Assembly: GCA_949752735.1 (NCBI GenBank)
Contig: OX457038.1
Location: 66,400,353 to 66,464,352 of the forward strand
Direction of reading: 5' to 3'
Length of the DNA stretch: 64,000 nt
Source: Lumbricus terrestris
Taxonomy: Eukaryota; Annelida; Clitellata; Crassiclitellata; Lumbricidae
Numbering within the stretch: position 1 is the first letter of the stretch; each line of letters starts with the position of its first letter. Position numbers and translations under genes: made by a program. The notes beneath the pieces are model-generated. The model was not told the DNA's origin, did no database searches, and saw nothing but the letters and a program-made list of their open reading frames with translations. Shown here piece after piece: positions 1 through 11,945 of the stretch.

Positions 1-1200
1 CTTAAAGATAAAGCAGAGTAATAATTACATTACCACAGGCAAAAATAGGCTATCTGTGGAAACAATGTGATCGAACAAAACAAATAGGCCTAATATAAGC
101 TAGAACTATTCTAGAAATGTAGGAGAAAATATAGCCAAGTTGAAATAAAATTTAATTTAAAAAATTTGGAAATTGTAATCATGATGGCCTAAAAGTGAGG
201 GAAACAGACTTAAATTTTCTTCTCTTCACGAGTAATTCCTATTTTAAAGAAATTTAATTAAAATTTTGAAAACTATAATCACGATAGCCTAAAAGTGAGG
301 GAAACAACCTTAAATTTTCCTCTCTTCACGATTAATTCCTATTTTAAAGAAATTTAATCAAAATTTAGAACCATTGAAATTACATCGAATTAGCAAAGAA
401 CGAAATTTCCTCTTGAGGGTCCAATCCTTCAAAACATCCTACCTTCTCAGCAATTATTCGCACCAACAAACTAAGGATCGCAGACGAAGACGAACGATAC
501 AGGAAGCGGAACCGACCACAGCAGCAGCGCCTCCAGCGACCAATGAAGAAGAAGACGATGAAGTTGGTTTTCGCAGCTCGCGTCTTCCGTTAGTGTCAAG
601 TGTGTGTTCTGTGGAAGTTGGCGACGTATCGCGTGCTATTTATAAGCGTGGATCGCATCGGCCCGTCGGCCGAAATGGACGTCAAGATATGACCGATAAG
701 GGCGAACGCTAGAGGGCCGGAGAATAAATGACGCCACAATGGGATTAGCCTAACCTCCAGTATAAATAATCGTCTTCTCGGCCGTCAGAATGACGTCGTC
801 GACTGCGGGGTCGGCTGCATCGTCGTCGTTCATTGGCTGAAGATGGTATTATTATGCATGAGAACCCGACCGACCGATGACGCCCCCACCCCCCACCCCA
901 CCCCACCCCCTCACCCCACTTTAACCCCCGCCACCCTGTCCCGTGTAATCGACAACTAATGGAAGGAAGTCGGTGAAATTAAACGAAGACTCCAAATAAA
1001 CGATTCCGAATATTTAATATATATAAGGGCGAACGCTAGAGGGCCCGAGATATTTATAGGCTATATATATATATATATAAATAAAAATGATGTTACATAT
1101 TTAGATACATGCGCATGCCTTATATAAAAACTCGACCAAATAAAAGTATACAATTACATACAGTTGCTTTATATAATAATTATTATAGATATTATATATG
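1..1200. other. Non-coding flank with a 102-bp tandem duplication
   Basis: AT-rich sequence with no gene I recognise. A segment around 150-365 is present twice with a 102-bp offset; both copies share CCTAAAAGTGAGGGAAACA (188 and 290). A C-rich stretch lies at 885-935. An open frame at 374-712 has no recognisable domain and atypical composition (Arg run, acidic run), and I do not call it a gene. A 19-base motif, GGGCGAACGCTAGAGGGCC, occurs at about 700-718 and again at 1027-1045. Confidence 0.6.
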
Positions 1201-1202
1201 CG

Positions 1203-1462
1203 GGTGTTTGTGTGTGCGCGCGTGCGTGTGTGTGTGCGCGTGTGTTTGTTTGTGTGTGCGCGCGTGCGTGTGTGTGCGCGTGTGTTTGTTTGTGTGTGCG
1301 CGCGTGCGTGTGTGTGTGCGCGTGTGTTTGTTTGTGTGTGCGCGCGTGCGTGTGTGTGCGCGTGCGTGTACGCATGTGTTTGTTTGTGCGCGCGCGCGCG
1401 TGTGTGTGCGCGTGCATGTGTGCGTGTGTGTGTTTGTGTGTGCGTGTGCGTGTGTGTATGAA
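1203..1462. repeat. (TG)n/(CG)n microsatellite
   Basis: Alternating purine-pyrimidine tract dominated by GTGTGTGCGCG blocks, with a longer period marked by TGTTTGTTTGTG. Frames through it on both strands translate only to Cys/Val/Arg or His/Thr low-complexity peptides and are not genes. The alternating CG/TG composition is the type known to favour Z-DNA. Confidence 0.9.
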
Positions 1463-1469
1463 CGTGATT

Positions 1470-3940
1470 TTTATATAAAGTACGCAGGCGTATAATTGTC
1501 CTAAATCATATAATTCAAACCTATTTTAAGCTTTTCGTAGCCTTTAGGCCTATAATAAAAGCATTTAACGTGTTTAGGTTACACATAATATTATGCGTTC
1601 GCATTTTTAGTTTTACATATATGTTTAGGTCTACGTGCAGAGCAGCATATCTCTAAGCATAATATAGAAAACATAATTATGCGTCCAGACTCTTCCAAAA
1701 ACAAGTTCGTTCATAATATAAGTGTGCGTAAATATCATTCTATGATATACCTCTAATATAATTTATGTACCTATATAAAATGATTATAAAGGAGCTAGAT
1801 GAAGCTAATAGTGTTAGGAATTGGAACTTGGAAGTATTGTTACCTTAAGGGCTGCGAGACAGCATTCAGCATTCAGCAGTAGGCCTATACGTATGACTTT
1901 GCGATCAATCTTCTCTGCTGGAAAACAAGTTGTCTTGTCATACGGTTCCTGTGTCGTGCAAGTTTTTACATAATTATTATAATAAATGCCCGAAGAGGAC
2001 ATTTAATTTATATAGCGCCGTATAGTGCATATAGGTCATCAATCGGTTGTAGCTTTTAGCACTGGCAAACTTTGGGGAGACCAACTATATAGTCTAAACT
2101 CTTGAGATCAGAAAGACAGGATGTCGTCGAAATTCGGGGGTCGCGAACTCAAAGAGGAGGAGGTCTTTGCTCGGACCTGTACAACATCACTGAACAGTGC
2201 GCGCAGATAGAGAGAGCAAATTCCAGACTTTGGCATCTTAATCGTAGTTAGGATACAATCAATAGCGGTTGCAATGCCTTTACACAGGTGTAAATGCGCC
2301 ATATGCAGAATCTTTCTTAAAGATATTTCTGGTATCAAAATTGAAAAATAAAATGTGCGAGAAACCTATGGACGATGTACCACTGTAATAGATATTAAAG
2401 TAGTGGACTTACGCCATTTTACTCAATTTTTCACGAGTCAGGATATTATTTGCAGTAGGTCATTCAACAAAATAATCCGGTTCTATATATATACCAAAGA
2501 CATGTGGCAACTTCGTAACTGCACGCACCCTATATGCTCTATAACAGTGCCAGACACGGTTACACACTGTACAGTATAGTAATCGTTTTAAATACCGGTA
2601 AAGATAGTTGCAGCAGTATAGATTAGGCCTATAGCTAAAGAATCCCAAGCCCGAAAAGTAATCAATTGCAGAAACATTCAAGCTTAACGATGTAGTACGG
2701 TAAAGCACGGCATTGATTAAAAAGTACATGGTTTTGAGTATAGGCTATACATGCTGGAAAAAGTACCAAATGCAGCCAAAAATTTAATATAAGCTAATAC
2801 AGAAATAGAAAAACGACAACATTTACACACCTGTAAATCGCAACTGTTAGGCTAGGCTACTGCAGATTATTTACGACGTCTGACTAGTCCCTATAATCTT
2901 ACTGCCAGCTAAATGTTACTTCCTATCGGCTTTTGCATGTGGGGAAAGTTCCATTTCTCGGTGCTGCATCTCAAACGCTCATAAATTTGACAAAGTCACG
3001 AATATTTCTAATCGGTTTTAGGATCTCGTGTAAACATGGTCTCTGTTGTTGTGTTTAAAATTTCAGACAAATCCTAAAAGTTTTTAACTAGTTATGAGTT
3101 ATGACATTTTGCTTTGTGTTCTACTTTTCATCCAGTGTAGGCTATAGGACAACCGGTGCTTTTAGAAAAACAGTTGCAAAACACGACTCTTGCATATTTA
3201 TTATTCGTACCATGATACCACCCACAAAAGCAATTATAATAGTATACTATAGTATTCTCGTAGGCTTTATAAACTGTAGGGTCACTGTTGGGGCTTCTGT
3301 AGACACACTGCAGCGAAGAATCTCTAGATATATACCATGACGAAGTTTACTGAACAGGCGTCTTGGCTTATCGCGTTTTATTCCCAGAAGCGTCTTATCG
3401 ATCTCGCGTCCTTTCTTCAGCGGGTCTGATAGAACTGGTCGAAGGCGGGGTAAAGGTTGAGATCAGTTGGAGATTGGAGACAAATCTGGCCCTGATCAAA
3501 TGATGCTTCTTCTCCCAAAGGCCTCCACTGGCGCTCCAACTGTCTGGCTTTCCAACGGCGGCACAGGGCTACCAATCGCACTGGGGCTGTTTCAATTCAC
3601 AGAATATGATAACGATGTGGAACATTGCATCCTTACGCAAAAGAAATTACTCCAACTGGGTAATGTCGGCGCGGGGCGCTGTGCAGAAGCAACGATGGAA
3701 GCGCGCCCACATTTTCCAGAGCTCAATTTCCGACAAAAGAGTTTTTGACCAAAAAATAAATGAAGAAATTGAAGTTTTAAATGATTATTCAGGTCAACGG
3801 CGGGCTACACGACCCCATAGACCAATTAAAGATAATCTTAGTGAAATTAATCAATAGTGAAATCTAAATATGATATTATATTGCCTTAATGTGTGGAGGT
3901 GAGGAGCGGCTGACAAAATGTATTGGAAATAAACGACTAT
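1470..3940. other. Intergenic, nothing recognised
   Basis: AT-rich unique-looking sequence with several short frames on both strands, none with a recognisable domain. It holds copies of the palindrome TAGGCCTA (near 1543, 1880 and 2624) and, at about 2008, a TTTATATAGCGCC motif that resembles the reversed 3' tail of the LINE family seen elsewhere in the window. Confidence 0.5.
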
Positions 3941-3944
3941 TGAT

Positions 3945-4517
3945 TGAATGAACGAAGGAATGAAGGAATGATTGAACGAATGAATGAATGAATGAATGAA
4001 TGAATGAATGCATGAATGAATGAATGAATGATTGAATGAATGATTGAACGAATGAATGATTGAACGAACGAATGAATGAATGAATGAATGAATGAATGAA
4101 TGTATGAATGAATGAATGAATGAATGTATGAATGAATGAATGAATGAATGAATGAATGAATGAATGAATGAATGAATGAGCGAATGAATGAATGAATGAA
4201 TGAATGTATGAATGAATGAATGATTGAATGAATGAATGATTGAATGAAAGAATGAACGAACGAATGAATGAATGAATGAATGAATGAATGAATGAATGAG
4301 CGAATGAATGAATGAATGAATGAATGAATGTATGAATGAATGAATGATTGAATGAATGAATGATTGAATGAAAGAATGAACGAACGAATGAATGAATGAA
4401 TGAATGAATGAATGAACGAAGGAATGAACGAATGAATGAATGAATGGATGAATGTATGAATGAATGAATGAATGAATGAATGAATGAATGAATGATTGAA
4501 TGAATGATTGAATGAAT
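3945..4517. repeat. (TGAA)n tetranucleotide array
   Basis: About 570 bp of TGAA repeats interrupted by CGAA, TGTA, TGAT and GGAA variants. Minus-strand frames read as long His/Ser/Phe repeats and are artefacts. LINE/SINE tails elsewhere in the window end in short TGAA/AATG runs, so this array may have grown from such a tail (inference). Confidence 0.92.
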
Positions 4518-4689
4518 GTGGAAGTAGTAGCAGTGAGACGCTCCTCTGACTTGGAGTTCACATAGGACGAGCACGCTTTAAAAAAATTTATTTCCAAAAA
4601 AGAAACAAGATAAGCGAACATTGACGAATCTCAGGCCGCGACTAAAAGTGGAATTTTTGAAGGCCGCGACAGAATAATCGATTGGTTTA

Positions 4690-4860
4690 GAAACAGTACT
4701 GCATGATAGTCCACAGGTCAAGGGTTCAGATTCCCGCCATGGGAGAAAGTTAGATCAAGATTTCCTTTCTCCCGAGTACTCAGTCAATGGTCATCCGTCC
4801 TCATATGCTGAGGCCAAGAAACTGAAATCGCTAACACTTTATAGTCATGGTTGTCTTTTG
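4690..4860 (+). mobile_element. Possible tRNA-derived SINE fragment
   Basis: Around 4715-4740 the sequence contains GGGTTCAGATTCCCGCC. This resembles an RNA polymerase III B box (GGTTCRANNCC) with one extra base, followed by text typical of tRNA-like SINE heads. I do not see a clear A box upstream, and no tRNA cloverleaf can be drawn, so it is not a tRNA gene. The call is tentative. Confidence 0.25.
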
Positions 4861-4899
4861 TGGTTCGGGTATATTTCAAGTTTAAGAGTCGGGGAATGC

Positions 4900-5105
4900 A
4901 GGCAGTGAGACAAAGATAGACACACAGAGACACACACACAGAGAGAAAGAGGGAGTTAACCTATACTAGTAGTGAGACAGACAGACAGAGAGAGAGAGGC
5001 GGACAAACGTTTAGAAACAAAGACAGAGACAGACAGCAAGGATAGAGATACAAAGCACAGACAGGCAGATAGACAGATAGACAGATAGACAGACAGGCAG
5101 ACAAA
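4900..5105. repeat. (GACA)n-rich low-complexity tract
   Basis: Purine-rich tract of GACA, CAGA and GATA repeats with ACAC blocks, continuous from about 4900 to 5105. Confidence 0.75.
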
Positions 5106-5359
5106 CATATTAATAGTGTGATCGGTCCGCTTCTCCCCCTTGATTCGTGTTAATCACGGTGGAACATCGACACACGAACCGGATATCCGGTTCCTGCGAC
5201 AATCGATCGGCTGACCTCTTGAACCCAGCTTCACTTTGATAAACTTGATGGATTATCTTCGCAGTTGATCCGAAAATAGTTCAGATATATCTTCGTTTCT
5301 TCGTTTCTTCTTACGACCATTGACGAGTCAGTGGACATTGGCAAATTCTAGCTTAATAT

Positions 5360-5480
5360 CCTCTTCGTTGATTGGTTGATTGACTGGTCGTTAATTGGCT
5401 TTTGGCAATCATGGTGTGTAGGAGCAGTATAAACACGACCATAGTTCTCTGACTGCTCAATCACATTTGACAAGCATTCC
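5360..5480 (+). promoter_or_regulatory. Possible promoter: inverted CCAAT boxes and TATA-like site
   Basis: Three ATTGG (inverted CCAAT) motifs lie at 5370-5400, and a TATA-like GCAGTATAAAC at about 5424. The downstream frame (5481-5675) has only a TTG start and no recognisable domain. The spacing is promoter-like but nothing else supports transcription. Confidence 0.25.
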
Positions 5481-5818
5481 TTGCAGAAATTGACGGTTTC
5501 ACCAGTCTATATTATCTGTGCTATTGCTGCCAATCTAGGTTATGTATTGTGTGGAAACGACAGTACATTACTGACGCTCCAGTGGTCATTGCCAATGGGG
5601 GTGGGTGGACGATCACCCACAGTGGTTGCAAGGAGTGGGGTAAACGTTTTGGACATAGACTGTGGGCGGTGTTGATTTCCGATAACATAACAGCCTACGA
5701 TATGAAAATCAATGCAATCGATCGGGTCTTGACTTCACGTCTCATGAGTCAGCATAATTACTCGCAGCAACAAAACAGCAGCCCCGTTCTAAATGACGGT
5801 GTCACGACAAGTGGTCTC

Positions 5819-6495
<677 letters not shown>

Positions 6496-6499
6496 AGTC

Positions 6500-8130
6500 A
6501 ACTCAGCCACTGCATGCGTAGGCCTACTCTAAAAAAAGTCCAAGCTACTACTACCAAGCTGATGACGATAACAATACACATTTCCACACTTGCACAGTTT
6601 TTTAGGAGTTTTCTCTGCACTAACCAGGTGACGCTACATGACTGTCTGCGCAATCGACGACTGCAACATTCGAATGCATTCGCCAGGTGTCACTACATCC
6701 CTCCATAAATATGAACTTTTCTTGCAGATACCAACTTCGTCGTTCGCTAGATGGCCGAGAAAACGATTCGTTTAGTTAACGTAACAAACCACAGTCCTCA
6801 ATGGCCAGGTCGTTTGGTCCGTTTAGGTGCCAGGTCAGAATCCGGGGAGGTCAATCGGATGAGCCATCATGGTGCTGTGATGGCAATCGTTGATCAGCGC
6901 TCGTGAATAAGTTGGTGCCATGAGCTTGGCCTTCGAGTGCCGCTTTAGATATTTGGAGATTTCGATACGATGCAAATCAATGTCAAATCTGTCATGGATA
7001 AATTCATGGATTCGGTTAAATATAGGCATACCCAGGTAGTCGACCAATTGGTGTGTTCAGTGTTGTTGAGTACGGCCAATGATCAGCGTGATTACTTGCA
7101 TGCTGATTGTATAGTGTATACTGATTTTTCACCAAACCACCATACTATTAACATGATTTGACATTATTATGGAAAGCATTATAGGCCTACTGTACAGTGC
7201 AACGTTTGTGAATTACTGTGTAAGCTTACACTGTACTACAACACATTTGTTAGGTTGGCAATGCTATGATCTCCTGTCATTGGATGGCTTCGCTTTAATC
7301 AGATGTTCAATTGCAAATAATATTTTGAGCATTATATCATATTATTATAATTTATGAATCCTGAGTTACAAAGAAAATCGGGAGGAGGAATACCCAATGT
7401 CGCCAAGAATAATAAAAGGAACTTAACATAGGTTATTCCATCTGATGAACCACAAGAAACTGAGCTTCCTGTTCCACCTGGGTATTGTGGGCTCCGGAGC
7501 GATTTACCGGGGTACTGAGGGGCAGTGAGGGTACTGGTCGTTAACTTGTTGCCCTGCCAGAAATTTTGCCCTGCTAAGAATTAATATGGTATCCATGCAC
7601 TGCTCACTTGTATGATTACCCTGGCGATTACCTGGTCACAAAAAGATGTTTAGCGCCGCCTCTGAAGTCAACTGCGTATACATAATTATATATAGGCCCT
7701 ATTTTGTATCGGAAAACACACCTTATGTAACTCCGCCACTGGTTGCACTCTGCCAGTGCCAGTCCCAAGCCCGGATAAAGGAGGAAGGCGTCGTTAATGG
7801 TCTTTGTTACCACACAACACTTGACGTAAAACTGCAACTACTACTATACTCACATCTTATGTGACTGTGATGACGAATGCTATCCGTGATCGATTACGCA
7901 TACATTCCATACCAAGTGCATCTCAATTTGTCGACCGAGCCCTGGAACGACGATCAGAGGGATGCCACCTACAGACTTTTGCGATGCACTGAGTTCGGCT
8001 CAATTGGTAGCGTATACCGGTGCACAGTCTGCAGTGTCTGGATGTTCGACAAGTCGTGCGTAATGGTTGGTACCGTCCGGCAGAAGATGAATGCTGATGG
8101 AGTTCCGGTTCACAGAACGTCATGCATGAA
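6500..8130. other. Intergenic with a partial dispersed repeat
   Basis: No gene recognised. The stretch at about 7725-7815 (CTCCGCCACTGGTTGC, then CAGTGCCAGTCCCAAGC, then a GGAGGAAGGCGTCG-type segment) matches a second copy at 11830-11900. It belongs to the repeat family into which the Polinton inserted. TAGGCCTA occurs near 6519 and 7180. Confidence 0.5.
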
Positions 8131-8159
8131 TTAGTGTGACGCAGTTCCGCGAAAACGAC

Positions 8160-8530
8160 GCACAGACATCCAGACAAAATAGACAGCCAGACAGACAGAT
8201 AGACAGACAGACAGACAGGCAGATAGGCAGAAAGTCAGACACATAGACATGCAAATAGACAGATAGACGGATATACAGACAGGCAGATAGACAGACAGAT
8301 ATACAGGTAGACAGACAGACAGACAGGTAGACAGACAGATATACAGGTAGACAGACAGACAGGTAGACAGACAGATATACAGGTAGACAGACAGGTAGAC
8401 AGACAGATATACAGGTAGACAGACAGACAGACAGGTAGACAGACAGATATACAGGTAGACAGACAGACAGGTAGACAGACAGATATACAGGTAGACAGAC
8501 AGAAAGGCACGCAGATAGACAGACAAATTC
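8160..8530. repeat. (GACA)n and GATATACAGGTAGACAGACA minisatellite
   Basis: A GACA microsatellite that develops, between about 8280 and 8505, into an imperfect minisatellite whose unit combines GATATACAGGTA with two to four GACA steps. Frames through it give only Cys/Leu/Ser/Val repeats. Confidence 0.9.
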
Positions 8531-9000
8531 ATATACTAAGAGATAGGCATGTAGACACACAGCTAAAGAGAGGTATACAGTCAGACAAAATGCAGGCGCC
8601 AACAATGACGATGAGGACAGTATAATGAAACAGAGCAAAGAGGAAATCAACAGCTGCAGCAGCAACATGTACCAGATAAAATCAAAGCACAGCAAACAAT
8701 AACAAAACAACAAAGCTTTTGCAAACAATTACAGGCGGACCGAACACAAAAACAATATCGACAACTTCTGTTAACTTTCTTGGTTCTTGCTGCCGCATGC
8801 TGTATCAATCAAGACAGTATAACTGCACTACTGTCTTTGTGCCATAAGTAATATTAAAAGGTTGAAACTATGGCATAAAAATGACAACAACGACAACGTA
8901 CACGGGTCATGCCGACCTCTGTCACACTAGGTCTTAGAACGCTAGTGGTATAAGTTCCTGAATTCTGATTAAATCAGACAATACATGTAGATAACTCCAG
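8531..9000. other. Intergenic, nothing recognised
   Basis: AT-rich sequence between the GACA minisatellite and the 3' end of the dehydrogenase gene. I see no gene or clear repeat. Confidence 0.5.
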
Positions 9001-9110
9001 CGTCAGACAGTGAGCATATCTTCAGTGTCAGACAACAGGTGTCTTCGGAGTCTTAGACAATTGACATCTCAAGCGTCTCAGACAAAAGGTATCTTCGGCG
9101 TCAGACAGAA
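9000..9110. repeat. About 28-bp imperfect tandem repeat over the 3' end of the dehydrogenase gene
   Basis: Four diverged copies of a unit containing CGTCAGACA and ATCTTCGG/GTCTTCGG lie between 9000 and 9110. The innermost copies encode the last residues of the reductase, so the protein's C-terminal tail derives from repeat sequence. Confidence 0.5.
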
Positions 9111-9881
9111 CGGCAGCTTCCCTCCGCCATCAATGCCGATCAGTTGACCGTTCACCTCAGCCGCCGCATCCGATGCAATAAACGCCGTGTAGTCCCCAAC
9201 CTCCTCCGACTTTCCACACCTGCCGATCGGATGCAACGTATCGAGGATCTTGAACAAGAGTTCCGCGAAGTACTTGGCACCAACCACCCCGCTGTGCTCG
9301 ACGATACCCGTCCGCACCCAACCCGGATTGATGGCGTTCACACGGATCCCATCCGGTCTCAACTCCGCCGACAGCAGGCGAACGAACTGATTTTGCGCCG
9401 CTTTCGTCACGCTGTACGGGAGATTCATGCGCATGCCGTAGAAGCTGAACAAGGACGAGATGATGATGACATTGCCACGTGTCACACGCAGGTAGGGCAG
9501 TGACAGCTTGACGAGTATGAAGGCGACGGAGATGTGCAGGTGCCAGAGCTCACGCATGTCTTCGGCCGTCGCAATCTCCGTGCCTTTCGGGATACCATAC
9601 CCGGCGCAGTGCACCAGAACGTCTATTCGACCGAAGCGCTCCACGGTGCTGTCGACGATCTTGCGAATGCTTTCTTCATCGCTCAGGTCACCGCGGACGC
9701 AGTGGACGTGGTCAGCGTCGGTCAGCTGGCGGCAGGAGGTGGCCACTTCGTCCAGGCGCTCTTGGTTCCGACCGCAGATGACCACCCGTGCCCAGTATCG
9801 AGCGCACGAAACGACGCACGCCGCGCCGATGCCAGAAGTTGAACCGGTGACAATGACGACGCGGTCGCGAAGACTTTCCAT
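9078..9881 (-). CDS. Short-chain dehydrogenase/reductase (SDR), single exon
   Basis: A 267-residue protein of classical SDR length. It carries the Rossmann cofactor motif TGSTSGIG (residues 12-19), a CAG variant of the structural NNAG motif (92-94), a catalytic Ser at 142/143, the YSVTK active site (Tyr156, Lys160) and PGWVRT (186-191). Such enzymes reduce or oxidise carbonyl/alcohol substrates using NAD(P)(H). Arg38 after the second strand suggests NADP(H) preference. The substrate cannot be told from sequence; FabG-like and DHRS-like enzymes are the nearest type. The Asn of the catalytic tetrad appears to be His (about residue 116), which is unusual. The frame has no intron and is richer in GC than its flanks. 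The start is the only ATG close upstream of the Rossmann strand. Confidence 0.85.
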   Translation of the reverse strand: MESLRDRVVIVTGSTSGIGAACVVSCARYWARVVICGRNQERLDEVATSCRQLTDADHVHCVRGDLSDEESIRKIVDSTVERFGRIDVLVHCAGYGIPKGTEIATAEDMRELWHLHISVAFILVKLSLPYLRVTRGNVIIISSLFSFYGMRMNLPYSVTKAAQNQFVRLLSAELRPDGIRVNAINPGWVRTGIVEHSGVVGAKYFAELLFKILDTLHPIGRCGKSEEVGDYTAFIASDAAAEVNGQLIGIDGGGKLPFCLTPKIPFV

Positions 9882-9889
9882 TTGACAGA

Positions 9890-10180
9890 AGATGATTGGA
9901 TGCGTCGCGTAGGGATGAAGATCGACTGAAAGATTCAGGAAGAAATTAGAGCGCTATATGTCTGCAGAGAGGCGTGAGAATCAGCTGACATTGTTGACAA
10001 CACAGATCTAATTTTATTCGTCTATTTTTAAACCAAATACACCAATGCATCTAATTTAAAAGGCGCTGCACAAACATGGATTCACACACTAAACAGTTGC
10101 AACAGAAGCACAATGGAATACAAAGCAATGCAATAATGCAACAATCCACTTAATATTTGCACAACAATGCGATCGAGTGT
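9890..10180. other. Upstream flank of the dehydrogenase, nothing recognised
   Basis: Ordinary sequence 5' of the reductase gene. I see no TATA box or clear regulatory motif. Confidence 0.4.
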
Positions 10181-10650
10181 CATGTCATGTCATATCATGT
10201 CATGTCATGTCATTCCGTCATCTTCGCTTAGCGACGGTTGACTGCATGAATAGATCCGCGTTGTCCAATGCTGTCTGTCTCGTGCGGCGGGAAGCAGATT
10301 GACCCTCGATAATGCTGCAGTCCATGCCTCGATATTGTCCATCCAGCAGATTCTTGGTCTGCCTCGGCCTCTGTTTCCCTCTACCAGGCTATAGTCAACA
10401 CGCTGCTCTCTATGCTGTCCCGTTCTTGTCTTATCACATGCCCCAAGCAACGTAACTTGCGAGATTTGATGTGATCCGATTTGCTTGTTGTCCCTGCGAG
10501 TCTGTACACTTCCTCTGTTGTCTTCATTTCAGTCCAAGAGATACGCAATAGTTTACTGATGCATTTCTTCTCAAAAACCTGGATGGATTGCACGCATACA
10601 TGTAATTGTTCGACCGAATACAGTGCGACATACTGGCAGGTATTTTTCAA
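10181..10650 (-). pseudogene. Non-LTR retrotransposon 3' fragment (C-terminal RT region)
   Basis: Two overlapping minus-strand frames (10381-10650 and 10205-10450) carry text typical of the end of LINE reverse-transcriptase polyproteins. First comes a KLRCLGHVIRQ motif, then GRGRPRICWMDNIEAWT, then a run ending in DRQHWTT. The two parts are in different frames, so the copy is frameshifted. Just past the end on this strand, 10181-10215, is a short (ATGAC)n tract, consistent with a LINE 3' tail. The upstream polymerase and endonuclease domains are absent, so this is a 5'-truncated dead copy. Confidence 0.7.
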
Positions 10651-11150
10651 CTAACTTTTTCGAATGCTCCGAATAGAAATTGAATTTTAATCTGTTACCG
10701 TTTGCTGCGGCAGAGTCCCTTCGCTGAACAAAAATCAACTATTATCTGGGTCTCTGCAACTCGAAGCTTTGCAAACTCCGACTCCGTGAGATAAACAGTA
10801 GCAGCCAGATAGTCCAGGGGTCATGACCCATTTTCTCTTATCTCTCGTCGTCGCTGGTCTTAAAAACACCGGCCTGTGAGCACAAAGCACTCGGCACAAG
10901 TATGAATCCAAAGTTCAGCTAACTCAAGGACCCTGTGTAAATATAATATCTAGATTCCCTAGGTCCTTGGCTAATGGATAGCCCTTACGCCCGTTATAGT
11001 CCGTTATTAGACGCCTACGGACTATACACAGCCTAAGTGCGCAAACAATATCCACAGCTAACTATAAAATTATAATGCGCAATGCACGGGCATTGCAATT
11101 AGGCCACTAAGAATTATTGTTGACATCACTGTGAGGAATTTTCTCTTAAT
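10651..11150. other. Intergenic, nothing recognised
   Basis: Unique-looking AT-rich sequence. A small inverted pair (TAGTCCGTTA and ACGGACTATA) lies near 10997-11030. Confidence 0.4.
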
Positions 11151-11285
11151 AGTGTTATGTTGGTCAATAATGAAAGATAATTCTGCCATCCCTATAGTGT
11201 TATGTTGCCTCAATCGTGAAAGACCTGCTAATGCTGCCATCCCTGGAGCTATTTTAATTCATTCATGAAAGACCTATCAATTATG
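11150..11285. repeat. About 57-bp tandem repeat, interrupted downstream by a mobile element
   Basis: Imperfect tandem copies containing GTTATGTTGCCTCA, a GTGAAAGACCT segment and TGCCATCCCT. The series continues after 11746 on the far side of the inserted element, which shows the original continuous array. Confidence 0.6.
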
Positions 11286-11291
11286 CCATCC

Positions 11292-11740
11292 TGTCACGAA
11301 ATAGAGTATCCCCCGTATTAATTGTATCCCCCCAAATTACAAAAAGTCGAAAAAACCGCTTCCGCATGTATTTTTTGGGCAAATTAATTTTCATCTGCTT
11401 TATGTTGAACAATGACACTAACAAGTATGTTTATTTTTACTATATAATTTCTTTTGCCCTGTTTTTAGAGCACTTAAAACTTTTAAAACACTTAAAAACA
11501 CTCAAGTGACTAAATAAATTCGAGTTGCCTTTATCTGAGCATTGCTTAGGACACTTAAAACAATTACAGTCACTTTAAATTTTGATTACAGCATAACTTT
11601 TTTTATTATGCTCATTTTTCAAAAAAAGGGATAGAATGGTTTATGCCCCCGGATAGTATAGACTGGTTAAGTCCATCCGGGGGATAGATTAATTCATCCC
11701 CCCCGGATGGCTTTCAGGGGGGATACTCCGTTTCGTGTCA
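11292..11740. mobile_element. 449-bp non-autonomous element, TG...CA ends, 6-bp target duplication
   Basis: The ends are inverted: TGTCACGAAATAGAGTATCC on the left, and the reverse complement of the right end begins TGACACGAAACGGAGTATCC. CCATCC precedes the element (11286-11291) and follows it (11741-11746). Removing the element rejoins the 57-bp tandem repeat in register. No protein is encoded. TG/CA ends with a 6-bp duplication fit a solo LTR, but the long end palindrome also suits a MITE. Confidence 0.65.
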
Positions 11741-11824
11741 CCATCCCTGGTGTTATGTTACCTCAGTTATAAAAGGTCTGCCAATTCAACCTCCGCTATA
11801 TATAGGCCTAGATGGTGCTTACAG

Positions 11825-11945
11825 AATTTAACTCCGCCACTGGTTGTTCTCTGCCAGTGCCAGTCCCAAGCCTGGATAAAGAAGGAGGGCGACACTAATC
11901 ATCTTTGATATGGCAGTGTCGTTAAACATGTAACAAGAGAGAGCT
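11825..11945 (-). repeat. Uninterrupted copy of the Polinton target repeat
   Basis: The reverse complement of 11888-11936 matches the left flank of the Polinton (about 22514-22556), then runs without a break through GATTAG into the sequence found just right of the element (TGTCGCC, 37789-37795). It therefore represents the empty site. The other part of the repeat (11830-11880) is shared with 7728-7785. Confidence 0.75.

Noticed and set aside
374..712. 112-residue protein near the left edge
   Set aside because: No recognisable domain, compositional bias and no supporting promoter or splice evidence.
3851..4621. Minus-strand frame of 256 codons (His-Ser-Phe-Ile repeats)
   Set aside because: It is the translation of the TGAA array; other frames give the same kind of peptide and there is no domain or leader.
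4715..4745. tRNA gene
   Set aside because: Only a B-box-like segment is present; no acceptor stem, A box or cloverleaf can be drawn.
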